DNA of 64,000 bases from Phanerochaete sordida (taxonomy: Eukaryota; Basidiomycota; Agaricomycetes; Polyporales; Phanerochaetaceae). The stretch lies in the NCBI GenBank assembly GCA_019973155.2, contig BPQB01000022.1, forward strand, positions 372,001-436,000, in the 5' to 3' direction. The first letter of the stretch is position 1. Every line of letters begins with the position of its first letter. The translations under genes and the position numbers were made by a program. Below the pieces are notes generated by a model. It was given only the letters and a program-made list of their open reading frames with translations, had not been told where the DNA came from and made no database searches. Positions 23,762-34,973 of the stretch are shown here, piece after piece.

Positions 23762-25829
23762 TCAGTCGGACCACCGCTCAAGCCTGTCAGGTATAAAACG
23801 CGCATGCTCCGCGCTCCGTTGGATGATCTCCAGAGCAGCATCGGAGCGCGGTATGAACATGCACTTGAACGGCACGGGGAAGCTGTGGCAGATCGAACAT
23901 CAGCACGCAAAAATGGTACGAACGTGGGCCAGCTCACTTGATCAGCGAATCGACACTCTTCGTCACGGGGACGACCTCGTTCCCAAATTCGTCCTTGGGA
24001 GCCTTGAGGTCGAAAACCGCGAGCACGCATGCCATAGTGGCGAACGCCTGGGCCTGCGCCACGAGCATTCCTGGACAGACTCTAGAGGCGTGGCCGTCAT
24101 CCAACCCGTTCGGAAATTTAGCAAGCAGCGCGGTGAAGCTTACCGACGCCCGAATCCGAACGCGACTTCCAGCGGGTCCGGCGTGCTTGACTCCAGATGC
24201 CGCTCAGGCATAAACGTCTCGGGGTTGGGATATACCTCCGGGTCATGGAGGACGGCCCTGGCGCGACTCAGCGACGGAAATAGTACCATGGTAGCTGTAC
24301 TCACCAGATATTCGCCAGCATGTAGGTCCCCTTCGGGATGAAGTACCCGGTGTACTCGTCATCCTGGTTGGACGTGCGCGGGACTGAGCGGGGGCGTTCA
24401 GCGGCAGACAGTCGGAGGTGTTGGGCACTCACGCATGGACAAGATCGGCTGCCACCGAAAGATCTCCTTCAGGATCGCGTTCACGTACGGCAGCGAGTCA
24501 CGATCCTCGACACCTGGGAGGCGGTCGGGCCCTACGACCCTGTCGAGCTCCGCCTGAGCCTTCTGCTGCACCTCCGGATGGGTGAGCATTGCGTGTGTGA
24601 ACCACGAGAGTGTAGCCGTCGTCTACAGTCTGTCAACATTCTGCCGAACCATGTCTCAAAAATTCGGGCACACCGTGTCAAATTGGCCGAGGAATATGCT
24701 GCTAGCGGCCCATCGGATGCAGTCTTCGACCTCGGGAATGATCTTCTCTGTCTGGAGGAGGTACGAGCAGAATGAGCCGTCGGCAGTGCCTTGAGCCTAG
24801 CAGACCATTCTTCAATTTCCGCCGTCTCAGACACACATTGAGACGTACGAGATGCTTCTTGACCTCTTCGAACGGCCTACAGACGGTCTCGAGCACGACC
24901 GGCTTCGCGAGCTCCTGGTAGCGCTTGAAGCCCGCGAACGGGAACCACGCCGGCAGGCGGTCGACTGCGAGACGCGTTAGCTCCAGACACCTGTCAGCCG
25001 GCAGCGCGGTCCACGTACGAATTGGCAGTGCGTCGACCATCCACCCGCCGCCGGGCGCCACGACCTTGGCGAAGATCTCCATTGTCTCGATGGCACCCTC
25101 GAGCAGGTGGCGGTCCTCCGTGACACCCTCATAGCCGTACGTGATCTTCAGCGCGGTGTGTGCGGCCATCCTGATGATTACAGTCGTCAGCGGCGGCGCT
25201 CTCGCGCGAAGCAACGGACTGACCTTGTGTAGTGCCTGACATAGTCGTCGGGGTCAGTGTGCAGCGCCTCGAGTAGAAGGGCTGCGCGGTTGTTGATGTA
25301 CGGATGGTAGCTGCGCACGGCGGCGGGCGAGAGGCATTGCTTGAGGAACCGCCGCGACGTCTTCAGGCGGGCGTTGTACGGGAGGAGCGGCGTGACGTTC
25401 TTGAAGCCGGTCCTGGGGTACCCATGTCAGGGTTTTGCGTACGGAGGATACACAGGCGCGTACGACTCGGCCATGGTCATGCGGGGCTTGTCGGAGTAGG
25501 TCGCAGACCGGCCCTCGAAGAGGTCAACCATGACCTTCTTGTTGCTGATGACGTAGAACGTCTCGCCGGGAACTTGAACTCTCATCAAGTCCTTGCCTGT
25601 AGTACAGAGCCTCAGAAAATGCGGCAGCAGACATAAGAACGGTCCCACCATAAATTCTAGCCCAGTCCCGGAAAGTAACGTGTACCTCTTTCTTGGGCAT
25701 GTCGAGAAGGTTTCCCAGGAGCGGCAGGCCCTTCGGTCCCGGAGGTAGGTGGGCATTGCGCCTGTATGACCGTAGTATCTTGGAGGCGATCAAAAGCGCG
25801 GTTAAGAGCGCGAACAGCTCTCTCAGCAT
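23762..25829 (-). CDS. Cytochrome P450 monooxygenase
   Basis: Haem-thiolate monooxygenase anchored in the ER by the N-terminal segment LLTALLIASKIL, followed by the PPGPKGLPLLGN hinge. Ten exons: 25649..25829, 25464..25596, 25224..25412, 24849..25170, 24674..24796, 24433..24622, 24305..24383, 24144..24257, 23938..24081 and 23762..23882, giving 531 residues; introns are 47-62 nt and all phases agree. Key motifs are the ExxR (EIFR), PER (FMPERHL) and the haem loop FGFGRRVCPG with its axial Cys. The I-helix reads LGQFDTT instead of the usual AGGADTT, so the second Gly is Gln while Asp-Thr is kept. No partner biosynthetic genes are adjacent, so the substrate is unknown. Confidence 0.93.
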
Positions 25830-27339
25830 GGTGACTTCAGAAGAGGGAAATTTGATGGCGGGAATGTGAAGCCGTCTAGCACGTCTGCAATATAAGTAGC
25901 TAGAGCAGCACGGCAGGCGAAATGGGACGCAGAGCGCGTGCTGACACACCTCGCGGAGCGGGCTTCCATGTTGCACGAATTCTAGTATGGTTGTCCCGCT
26001 CCAACCGTCACTGCAGCATTGGTGTCAAACACTTCTGACGTACTCACAGAGGAATACATAGGAGAACACGTACCCAGTTTCAACGACGGCCATGCCACTG
26101 TCAGCGCGGCGGTGCCCGTCGCGTTTGAGCACCGAAAGACCGGCTCCTCTGCTTATGGTTAGTAGTCTACTCAGTACACTTATCTCTATCTTGGCATTAC
26201 TCAACCTCGGCCGGAGTGAGCGGGGATGGTATTACTATACTCCTTGTGCATGGCGTTGTCTTTCATGCCGCCTCCGCGACGTCCAGTTTGCGACTCGGAG
26301 AAACGTGGTGAGACGACGAAGGCCGCCCACATTTCTACCGTCATCCGAATCCCTTTCGCAGAAGAGTGAATTGCGGTTCAAACAGCCATGTCAACTCTAG
26401 GATATGCCTCCTGAAGTTTTGAAGAGGATGAAGACAGGTGCAATGGTAGTAGTACCCACAAAGTTTGCCTAACGAGGTTTCTTGGGTCCTCGGGTCCGGA
26501 GCACGTGGCACACGTGGTAGCCCCGCCCTCGACAGGGCGGACCGGTCCCGCCGACCCCGGTACCTTCAAAACAACCATGCCCGCCAAATGCCGCTTCAAA
26601 TCTCCAACGATCTTCCATGTCGGGGACAGCTGCGACACCAATTGCTCTATGAATGATGGTGCTGAGACCTGTAATATTAAATCGCTGACGAGAGGACACT
26701 TGGCGTTGAAATTGTCGACGCCATGGTGGCTGCGAGGACCTTTGTGTCTACGACGTGCGTCGTGTTGGATAAACCTCATATTGTAGACGAAATCCAGAAC
26801 TCGGACTTTGGGGACAGTTCTCCCAACAAAAGGTCTCAATCGATTATCGGAGATGCTCATCGCATGACCCGCAGATACATGAGAGGCGCAGCCAGCTGGG
26901 CAATCTCACACTTCAGAACTTCTGAACGTCGCTAGCCAGTCCACAAATAATCACTGGCGATTGTCCTTGCCTTACTTCCAAAATGCATGCCTAGACGTCT
27001 CAACTTTGGCGGTGGTTGACAACGGTCCTTGGTACAGCAATACTTAATCGTTTTAAGTTCAAGCCTGGATGACAGAGGCGCAACGGTCCACCAATGTCCA
27101 AAAATGAACTATCCGCTTGCGGTCCAAAACTACAGTCGGTGAAATCTGCTTCTCAAAGCACAGCGGCGGGTGACAGTGGCAACACTGGCAAGGGACGCGG
27201 CACGCGGCGGAAATGGTCACGTGATCTGACCCAAATAGAAGTTGGGCTCGCCGCACTGCTGCTTTACTTACACCATCTTATGCTGCCCTCCGCCACCGTG
27301 TCATCCACCTAATCCTCCTCGTGAACCGCTACTTCAATC
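25830..27339. other. Intergenic region with a possible eroded gene fragment
   Basis: Upstream region shared by the divergent P450 and TAF6 genes. The minus-strand frame 26378-26860 (NFNAKCPLVSDLILQV, SFIEQLVSQL) resembles part of a leucine-rich F-box protein, but it has no F-box, no partner exons and no clear continuation in other frames. I take it as a possible remnant. The rest shows nothing. Confidence 0.3.
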
Positions 27340-29000
27340 ATGACAAGCAAGCAGAAGGCTTGCGTCCCGCCATCACAGCTCACGGGCCTGTACAAGGCCG
27401 ACTCTATTCGCGTAAGACCACCTCGTCTTTTGTTACACCCTACACTGCCTATGGTGACCAGGATGTCGCAGAATCTCTCAATATACCCGCTCTACCCGAT
27501 TCAATTGCATCCGCATTAGCAAGCGATGTAGAGTATCGCATACACCAGGTGGTTGAGGTGCGCACACACGCCTTCTCTCCGCGAGCGTCCACTTGACAAG
27601 CCTTCGCAGGAAGCAGCCCGTTTCATGCGCCATGCACGAAGAACGACAATGACCACGTCGGACATCGACCAAGCGCTGCGCGTGTTGAATATCGAGCCTC
27701 TGTACGGTCATTACCCACATAACCCGCCCACCTTCCGTCGTGCCGGGCCCTACCCAGCGAGCCAGGCCGCAGGCGCGCTCTACTTCGTGGAGGACGAAGA
27801 AATCGACTTCGACCGCGTCATCAAGGAGGAGAAGATCTCCGTGCCGAAGGGCCCGCGCTGGGCGGCGCACTGGCTCGCGGTCGAGGGCGTGCAGCCCCTG
27901 ATACCCGAGAACCCGCCCGCGATACCGAAAGAGCACGACGGCGAGGCGCACGGCGTGAACGGCGTCGCGAAGCCCGCGCCCGCGGGCGGCTCGATCTTCC
28001 CGCCGACGCCGCCGTCGAGCGACCGCCCGTCGCCGATCCAGGCCGCGAAGCGACCGCACGCGCAGAGCCAGCAGCAGCTCGTCAAGCAGGTCCTCAGCCG
28101 CGAGCTCCAGCTGTACTACACGCGCCTCACGACCGCGCTCCTCCCGCCCGTCGACCAGACAAAACGCATCGCCGCGCTCGCGAGCCTCAGGCACGACGCG
28201 GGCCTGCAGGCGCTCCTGCCGTACCTCGTGCGCTGGGTCGCCGAGGGCGTGGTCGCGGCGCTCCGGTCGGGCGCGCAGACGGACAGCGAGGGGAAGACGT
28301 TGGCAGTGTTGTTGGAGGTCATTGGTGCGGTGCTGGACAACCCGACGCTCTTCATCGAGCCCTATGTGAGTCTCACCATACGCGGTTTTGTCGTTCATCG
28401 CTTACACCGCATTTAGCTGCACCAACTCCTCCCTCCCATCTTGTCGACACTCCTCCACTCATCGCTCCCGCCAGAACATGCCACGCACCTCCGGACACTC
28501 GCCGCGCAAACGCTCTCACACCTCCTCACACAACACTCCACGACCTACCCGTCGCTGTCCCCGCGCATCGTCAAGACGCTGCTGCTCGCGCTCATCGGCA
28601 AGGACAAGAGCATGGGCACGCGCGAGGGCGCCGTGCGCGGGCTGATGGGCATCGGCAAGGAGGCGATCCGGAAGGGCGTCGTCGAGGGCGGCGGCGCGAA
28701 GGTCGTCGGCGCGGAGTGCGCGCAGGCGATGGAGGATCAGGCGCAGTCGAGTTTGGTTGGTGCTGTGATGGTGAGATGCCTCTGCTTAGCACGGAGCCCT
28801 CGCTCACTCGTTTCATGCAGGCATCGTTCCAGAAGCTCAGCGGACGCTCGGCGAGGCCCGAGCCTCTCAACCCGGCGGACGACGCGGACGCTGCTGTTGT
28901 GCAGCGACTGCGAGACACCGTCGGAGACTTCTTCGCGGATCGGCTCACGGGCGACAGGCAGTGGGCTCTCGGTGTGCTGCAGGGTAACGAGGCGAGCTGA
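27340..29000 (+). CDS. TAF6: Transcription initiation factor TFIID subunit 6 (also SAGA)
   Basis: Histone-fold TBP-associated factor that pairs with TAF9 in TFIID and SAGA. Five exons: 27340..27411, 27462..27557, 27610..28365, 28417..28770 and 28821..29000; 485 residues. The N-terminal histone fold (DVAESLNIPALPDSIASAL, EYRIHQVVEEAARFMRHA, TTSDIDQALRVLNIEPLYG) is textbook TAF6, followed by the conserved linker FDRVIKEEKISVPKGPRW. The HEAT-repeat region carries LQLYYTRLT, LPYLVRWVAEGV, LEVIGAVLDNP and PRIVKTLLLALIGKDK. It is divergent from the P450 gene. Introns are 50-52 nt. Confidence 0.95.
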
Positions 29001-30135
29001 CGACTTTCGTGACCACCGCTTTGCTCTGTGTACATCAGTGTATTCTTGTCGCTCTGCAGTGCTTTCTCGCGTGGACGTATTTGTGACCGTGTTAGCAGCT
29101 GGCCTCAGCGTCGATGGTACGAGACCGCGGGAGCTGTGCTGACCTTTTCTCTTCGCAGGGAGATGCAGGGGAAGTGCGCCCAACAAGGTACGCTCTAATG
29201 CTGTCTGTCTTTGCAGCAGTTGGCTGATACGTTTGGCAAGCTCGCAGGCTCGTTGGTAGTGTACTCCGCACGCCTAGTCGAGAAACGCGAATATCAGCCA
29301 TCGGACTTTGATACCCGATAAAACCGCACAGAATTAGTTCCGAGTGCTGTAAACGCTATTACAAGAGACAGGCGAGACGCGAGCCCCGTTTCCTCGAGGC
29401 TGGAGACGGTGTCGAAACCGAAATATGTTCCCGCAGGTATGTCGTCATATCCGCGTATGTGTGGAAACCTGGCCCCCTAACTGAAGGAACAGGGCCCCTC
29501 TGTGGACTTGGCACCGCACCGACGGCTCGAACAGCATCCATCTGGGGATATCCAGCCCTGCCAGAGTCGCTGCGAGAAGGGCGGCTGACACAGCGTTGGA
29601 ACGGACGCATGGGCGGCAGGAGCGAAGATGCCACGGGCGTTGTGGCGTCGCGCCTCTTCGCGGGCGCCAAGCGCTCGCACTCTCCAACGCGCTCCTTCCG
29701 CCGCGTTCCTGGCCTGCATAGGGGCACGCACTCCGCGCAACCCAAACCCGCACCGTGAATTTGTAGAGTGACCTCATCCACCTCCAGCCCAAACGCCATG
29801 GAGGCAACCCCGTGCAGCCACTGCACGCCGCATGATGCCACATTCGCTTGAGGACCCCACCCCGCGCGCTGCGCTGCACGCCTGCGTTGTCGCTGCGATC
29901 TGTGGCACAGCATTGCACAGGGGTGCCACGATCCTCGCTCGCCTGTCCCCTCGGTGGCGTCCCAGTGATGCAACCGTGGTGTGTCTCGCCTTCCCGCGGC
30001 CCGCAGACGTCACCGGCAGCTCATCGTACGGGGATACCACGGTCTCCAAGCTGACTTAGGACGAGGCGTCGCTTGCATATAACTGGCAGGCCGCCGTGCT
30101 CAGCAGCACACCAGCTACCTATCACATCCCACAAC
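29001..30135. other. Intergenic region, no supported gene
   Basis: Overlapping open frames on both strands around 29360-29970 are long only because the DNA is GC-rich. They show no domain, no conserved start and no splice pattern. The last 100 bases are the likely promoter of the reductase, with a TATA-like GCATATAACTGG near 30073. Confidence 0.5.
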
Positions 30136-31375
30136 ATGGCACCAGTAAAGAACGGACGTCTCCTGTTTAACGAGATCCCCGAGGGTGCGTGGCGAGTTCG
30201 GTTGCTTCGACTGGTGTACTGACGTGCGCGTGCAGGCTTCCCCGAGCCCGGCAAGACCACTGTCTACGACGAGTCCGAGACCATCGACCTCGACAATGTC
30301 CCATTGAAGGGCGGTTTCCTCGTCAAGACCCTCGTTCTCTCCAACGACCCCTACCTCCGGTTCAACATGCGCGACCCCAAAGTTGAGAGCTACTCGGTAT
30401 GCACCTTGCGGGCATGACAGCGTAGCGCGACGTGCTGACCACACTCCTATGCAGGAAGCCTTCCACATCGGCAAGCCTATCGTGAACTTTGGCGTTGGCC
30501 TCGTCCTGCGCTCCGAGAGCAAGGAGGTGAAGAAGGGAGACCACGTGTATGGGCTCTTCCGTGAGTACATCTCCACCGTCTGCGCGTGCCCCCGTCTCAC
30601 CTCGCGCGCCCAGCCTTCTCCGAGTACTTCGTGCAAGAGAAGTTCGACGGCTTCCGCGTCCTCGAGAACAAAGAGGGCCTCCCGTGGTCCGTGTACGTCG
30701 GCGTCGCAGGCATGCCGGGCCAGACGGCGTTCCTCGCGTGGAAGGAGTTCGCGCAGGCGAAGAAGGGCGAGACCGCGTTCGTGACGGCGGCCTCGGGCCC
30801 CGTCGGCTCGTTCGTGTGCCAGCTCGCGAAGGCGGACGGCCTTAAGGTCATCGCGAGCGCCGGCACGGACGAGAAGTGCGACTTCGTGAAGAGCCTCGGC
30901 GTGGACGTCGTCTTCAACTACAAGAAGACGAAGACCGCGGACGTCCTCGCGAAGGAGGGCCCCGTCGACGTCTACTGGGACAACGTCGCCGGCGAGTCGC
31001 TCGACGCGGCGCTGGAGAACGCCGCGAAGCACGCGCGGTTCTTGGTGCGTGTCCGCACATGGCGCTCGGATGGTGTGCTGACCGCCCCTGCAGGAGTGCG
31101 GCGCGATCACGGGCTACAACGGCGAGGGCGCACCCGTGAAGAACATGGTCAACGTCTTCGCGAAGGAGATCCACCTGTACGGCTTCCTCGTCTTCACGCT
31201 CCTCGAGGACCACGCGGACGAGTTCTACGCCGAGGTCCCCGCGCGCATCGCCAAGGGCGAGTTCAAGTACATCGAGGACATCAAGAAGGGCCTCAAGTGG
31301 GCCGGCCACGCGATCTACGAGGTCCAGGCGGGCAAGAACCACGGCAAGAGCATCATCGAGGTCGCCACGGAATAG
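30136..31375 (+). CDS. Zinc-independent MDR reductase, 2-alkenal/prostaglandin reductase type
   Basis: Medium-chain dehydrogenase/reductase that probably reduces alpha,beta-unsaturated aldehydes or ketones with NADPH in the cytosol. Exons 30136..30184, 30236..30396, 30455..30560, 30614..31044 and 31094..31375; 342 residues, the normal length. LLFNEIP starts the GroES-like domain, and NDPYLRFNMRDP is the family signature. The cofactor site reads AASGPVGSFVCQLAK, then VIASAGTDEKCDF, and CGAITGYNG holds the conserved Tyr. No zinc ligands are seen, unlike true alcohol dehydrogenases. The substrate is inferred only from family membership. Confidence 0.9.
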
Positions 31376-31538
31376 AGGCCTAGCAGGGGGAAAAGAATAC
31401 AAAGAAGGAATAATCTTGTACATCAGTGTATAGTCTGCATAATGCGGCAAAATGGATGGAAGTACTGCAACGCTCCGAGTCGTGTGCGAGTTGTGATCAA
31501 AGTTTGTTACGAGAGAACGATGATGCATGCGGCGAGAA

Positions 31539-32367
31539 TCAGAATATGAAGGGTATGAGCTTGTACGGCGTCCGCTTCGCCCACCGCTCCCACTGCACCC
31601 CAAACTTGCGTTTCAACGCCTCGTCTTCCACACGCGCGCGGTCGACGAACGCGCTCGCGGCGAGGACCGCGAGCACGACCGCAGCGAAACGGAGCACGGT
31701 CCCAACGCGCGTGTCCCAGAGGCCGAGCGCGGCGAGGAGCGACGCGCGGTCGCGCACGCACATGTACGCGCCGGCGACGAACGCGAGCGCGCCGCCGTAC
31801 GCGGGGTGGCGCACGACGGCGTACGGGCCGCGCGTCTCGAGCGCGTGGTCCGCGCGCAGCGCGAGCCGGAACGTGAAGCGGCGCCCGAGCGCGCGGTAGC
31901 ACGCGCGCCGCACGAGCCCGCCGCCGCACACGAGGACGGTGCCGAGTGTGAAGTACGGCGAGGCGTGCAGACGCGGGGCGAGCGCCGCCGCGGCGTGGAC
32001 GGCGGTTGCTGGGAGAGCGAGCCAGGAGGGGAACCAGGACGCTCGTGGGGCGTACGCGACGAGGAGAACGGCAGTCTCGGTGGAGAAGAGCGCGTAGAGC
32101 GTGTACTGGCCGGGCGTGCAGTCAGCGGGTGGACAAAGGCACGCTAGACCGTCGACAAACCTTGACAAGAAGGCCGCCCCAGACGAGGAGCCCGGGCAGG
32201 ACCTCCCCAGCTGATTCGCGCCGGAATCTTGCTTGTTCGGTGCTGCTAGGGTCTGGCGTAGGTTGCTGCAGCGCCCAGTACGCGGCGATGAGGTTGCACT
32301 GGAGCATGAGCGATTTGATGAGGGGCTCCGTAGCAAATGAACCTGCTGTAGATCCAATTGCAAACAT
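31539..32367 (-). CDS. Isoprenylcysteine carboxyl methyltransferase-like membrane protein (STE14/ICMT family)
   Basis: Exons 32161..32367 and 31539..32105 (55-nt intron) give 257 residues. An upstream in-frame ATG at 32451 would add 28 residues; MFAIGSTAG was preferred because the hydrophobic family-like region follows directly. Several membrane segments (LYALFSTETAVLLVAYA, ALPATAVHAAAALAP, LGTVLVCGGGLV) precede the C-terminal methyl-donor region. That region has RFTFRLALR, ETRGPYAVVRHPAYGG and the final KFGVQWERWAKRTPYKLIPF, matching the family's RHP and E-x-Y-W-type motifs. Agaricomycetes carry many such paralogs, so it may not be the mating-pheromone methyltransferase itself. Confidence 0.82.
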
Positions 32368-32926
32368 CGTGCTAGCGTTTCTGTTGAGTCGCGGGATCGC
32401 TGGAACCGCTGTCCCTATGCAGGAGGAAAAGGGCAGATGACTGCAGCGCACGCGACCAGTCGAGTGGCAAGTTACAACACTTGAACGCTGCCTGAAGTGA
32501 AAATATTTGTCTCGAGCCTGTCGCGATAGAATGTTATTCGAAGGTCCCGGTCAGTCCTTGTCAGCGAGAGAGTGTGCTTACAGGCCTTCGCGAAATACGA
32601 TTCGCCGAAGGAGACGATGCGCGTAAACTTGAAGCAGCCGAGGCAGCCAGCGCATAAAGGAAAGCATCATTACGTAAGCATCGCTAGGACGAATCGTTCA
32701 CGATCCTTTCATCTCTGCTCTTGACTTCCACGTCGTCTCAGGACAACACCTAGGCTGGCTTGAAGGTATTCTAGCAGGGATCCTGAGACTTAGCGAGATA
32801 TTGAATATCCGCACGAGCATAACTGAATCGACAGGTCAGTGGCACGCATAGTTCTCGTCCCGTATAGCGCTATGCCTCTGAAGCTCGACCAATTTCATTG
32901 TTGTAGGCAGCGCATCTCGCAGGATC
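32368..32926. other. Intergenic region, divergent promoters
   Basis: About 560 bases between the minus-strand methyltransferase and the plus-strand CxxC/F-box gene. Nothing beyond short random frames was seen. Confidence 0.5.
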
Positions 32927-34684
32927 ATGACCTGGCACGAAGTTTGCGTTCTGTGTGGTATTCGGCATCACGGAAGTCCGGATGGTGTCTCTAGAGCTCC
33001 GGACGAAGCTGCCGCAGCGATCGCGAAAGAAGTCAGGGACGCTGGCTTCGTCGATCTTCCTCTGGACGATGTCAACGCCATGTTTCTCCGGTTGCTCTCT
33101 GAAGGAAGTCTTCACTCCTGGTACTCAGACTATAGCACGTCTGTTGATTTCGGCTACAACGCCAAGTCAGACCACGTTGCCATTGGCCACTTCGACGGCA
33201 CGGGGGGTTACAAGATATGCATGCATCACGGCCGTCCGCTCATCCCAACGGGCGAGGGCGTCGAGTCCCGACGAGTTGCGGGACAAATGTTACCAGCGGA
33301 GTTTACGAAAGTCGTCGAGATGCAACACGGCAAGCGCGTCCTCCGAGAAACCCCGTCGCAGTGTACCAAATACAACGCCTATTCCTGCAACATCGCGGTG
33401 CACAGGCCGTGCTGGGAATACCTCCAGACGTGGATCAATTGCACCCAGGACCCGCGCTTCGGCAGGGATGGCAAGCCGCTCACTCTCGCAGGCGAGGTAT
33501 ACGAGATCACTGCGTCGCGCCACGAGGCGCAGAAGGAGTGCCGCGGCTCGCTCCCGTGCATCAACTATGGCGGGACCATCGACGCGTACATGGGCACTCC
33601 TATGCAGGACTTCATCGTTGGCCCACGCAAGGGCACAACGAACATCGTGAAGGCCCTGCAAAAGGGCCTGCGCGAGGTGCAGCTCGTCCCGGCGCTCCTG
33701 CGCGACTCACGCTTCTGGATGTGGGCCAGGCCCGACATGTGAGCATGCCATTCACTCTCCCGTCGAGTATTCTGACGCGGTCGTAGATGGCCTCGAGCAC
33801 CTGTCGTGTGGCCGCGTGACCCAATCCCGCTCTCCGCCGTCTCAGGCACGGCGCTGCAGCCCATCGTGCCCATCCGCGCGCTGCCGAACGAGCTCTTCCC
33901 CGAAGTCCTCCAGCACTGCCACTTAGAGGATATCTTCGCGCTTGGATCGACGTGCAAGGAGCTGTACGCGTGTGTGCTCGATCGCGCCACGCTGGCCCAC
34001 GCCGTTCGCAAGGCGATACGCAACCGCGCGAGCCCACTGCAGTGGCTCCTGCCCGTGCCCGCGCTCCGCAAAGAGTGGCTCGCAGCGTGTGTGGCGATGC
34101 AAACGTGGCTCAAGCCAAGCTCTGGGTGGCGACAATATGGCGTCGCTGAGAAACCTATGGACGAGGATCACAACGACGACGCGTACTCGATTGCGACGAC
34201 CGAGAAGCTCCCCAGCGATTTCCAGCCCTCCCCTGTAACGCCGCGCCCCGATAATAATGACGAGGGTGGCGAGGGCGAGGGCGGGACCCAAGGGTACGAC
34301 GAGGACGATGAACTCTTTGACTTCGACTTTTCCATACCAGACGGCGAGGACGATGACTGGGTACAGAGAGGGCCCCAGGGACACGACGAAGGCGGAAATG
34401 AGCCAAACAGAGACGATGCGGAGGGTGATGAACCACCGCTCCCGCCACTTCCTCTCTTCGACCCCGCGTTCCCCATCGTGGATTTCCTGCGCGCGTACCG
34501 CACCTCCGCGTCGATGCACTCCCGGCGGCGGCGCTGGACGCTGATCAAGCAGTGGGACGCGCTGTTCGCAAATTACCGCCGCGACGGGTGGGAGCGCGAC
34601 GAATTCACGCCCCCTGGAACGAACTGGGCGATATGCGACGATGGGAGAATGAGGTGTCAGTGTGCGTTAGAAGAGGAAGAGTGA
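32927..34684 (+). CDS. CxxC-domain/F-box protein, tandem copy 1
   Basis: Exons 32927..33738 and 33787..34684 (48-nt intron) give 569 residues. The N-terminal 270 residues form a conserved domain with paired cysteines (EVCVLCGIR, CMHHGRPLIP, NIAVHRPCWEYLQTW, CRGSLPCINYGG) that could bind zinc. The second exon opens WPRAP and carries an F-box (IRALPNELFPEVLQHCHL, EDIFALGSTCKELYA). An acidic low-complexity linker leads to a C-terminal block (FLRAYRTSASMHSRRRRW, LIKQWDALF, RRDGWERDEF). The paralogs at 34974 and 63613 keep both ends, so the arrangement is a real architecture. It probably acts in SCF ubiquitination; the N-terminal domain is not one I can name. Confidence 0.8.
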
Positions 34685-34973
34685 TCTTGATTGTGCTCGG
34701 TTTTGTGAGCTGCGCTGCGACGGACCGTCCGTGGCTCTCATAACGCTGCTCATAGCATTTCACGCGTATCCGGTCTGTCTATATACCCTCATATAGCTGT
34801 CTACTCATATCGCCTTCATTTATAAACTTGGTTTTCACTAGCACTGGTCGCATCCGCAGCATCGGCGCGTGGGCGGCACAATGTCGCCGAATGTCATCAG
34901 TTAACAAAGCGCGATGGGCACATGAAGTATTCTCACGCGAACCACCATCTTCTTCATCTTTTGCGATATCAGC

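Noticed and set aside
24797..24848. Apparent frameshift in the P450 between EVKKHL and GTADGSFCSYLL
   Set aside because: A 52-nt GTACGT...CTGCTAG intron ending just before GCTCAAGG restores the frame, so no mutation is needed.
29359..29973. Overlapping open frames on both strands in the TAF6-reductase gap
   Set aside because: No domain, no splice logic and composition typical of chance frames in GC-rich DNA.
31527..32147. Plus-strand open frame opposite the ICMT-like gene
   Set aside because: Arg/Glu-rich shadow translation; the minus strand has membrane segments and the ICMT signature.
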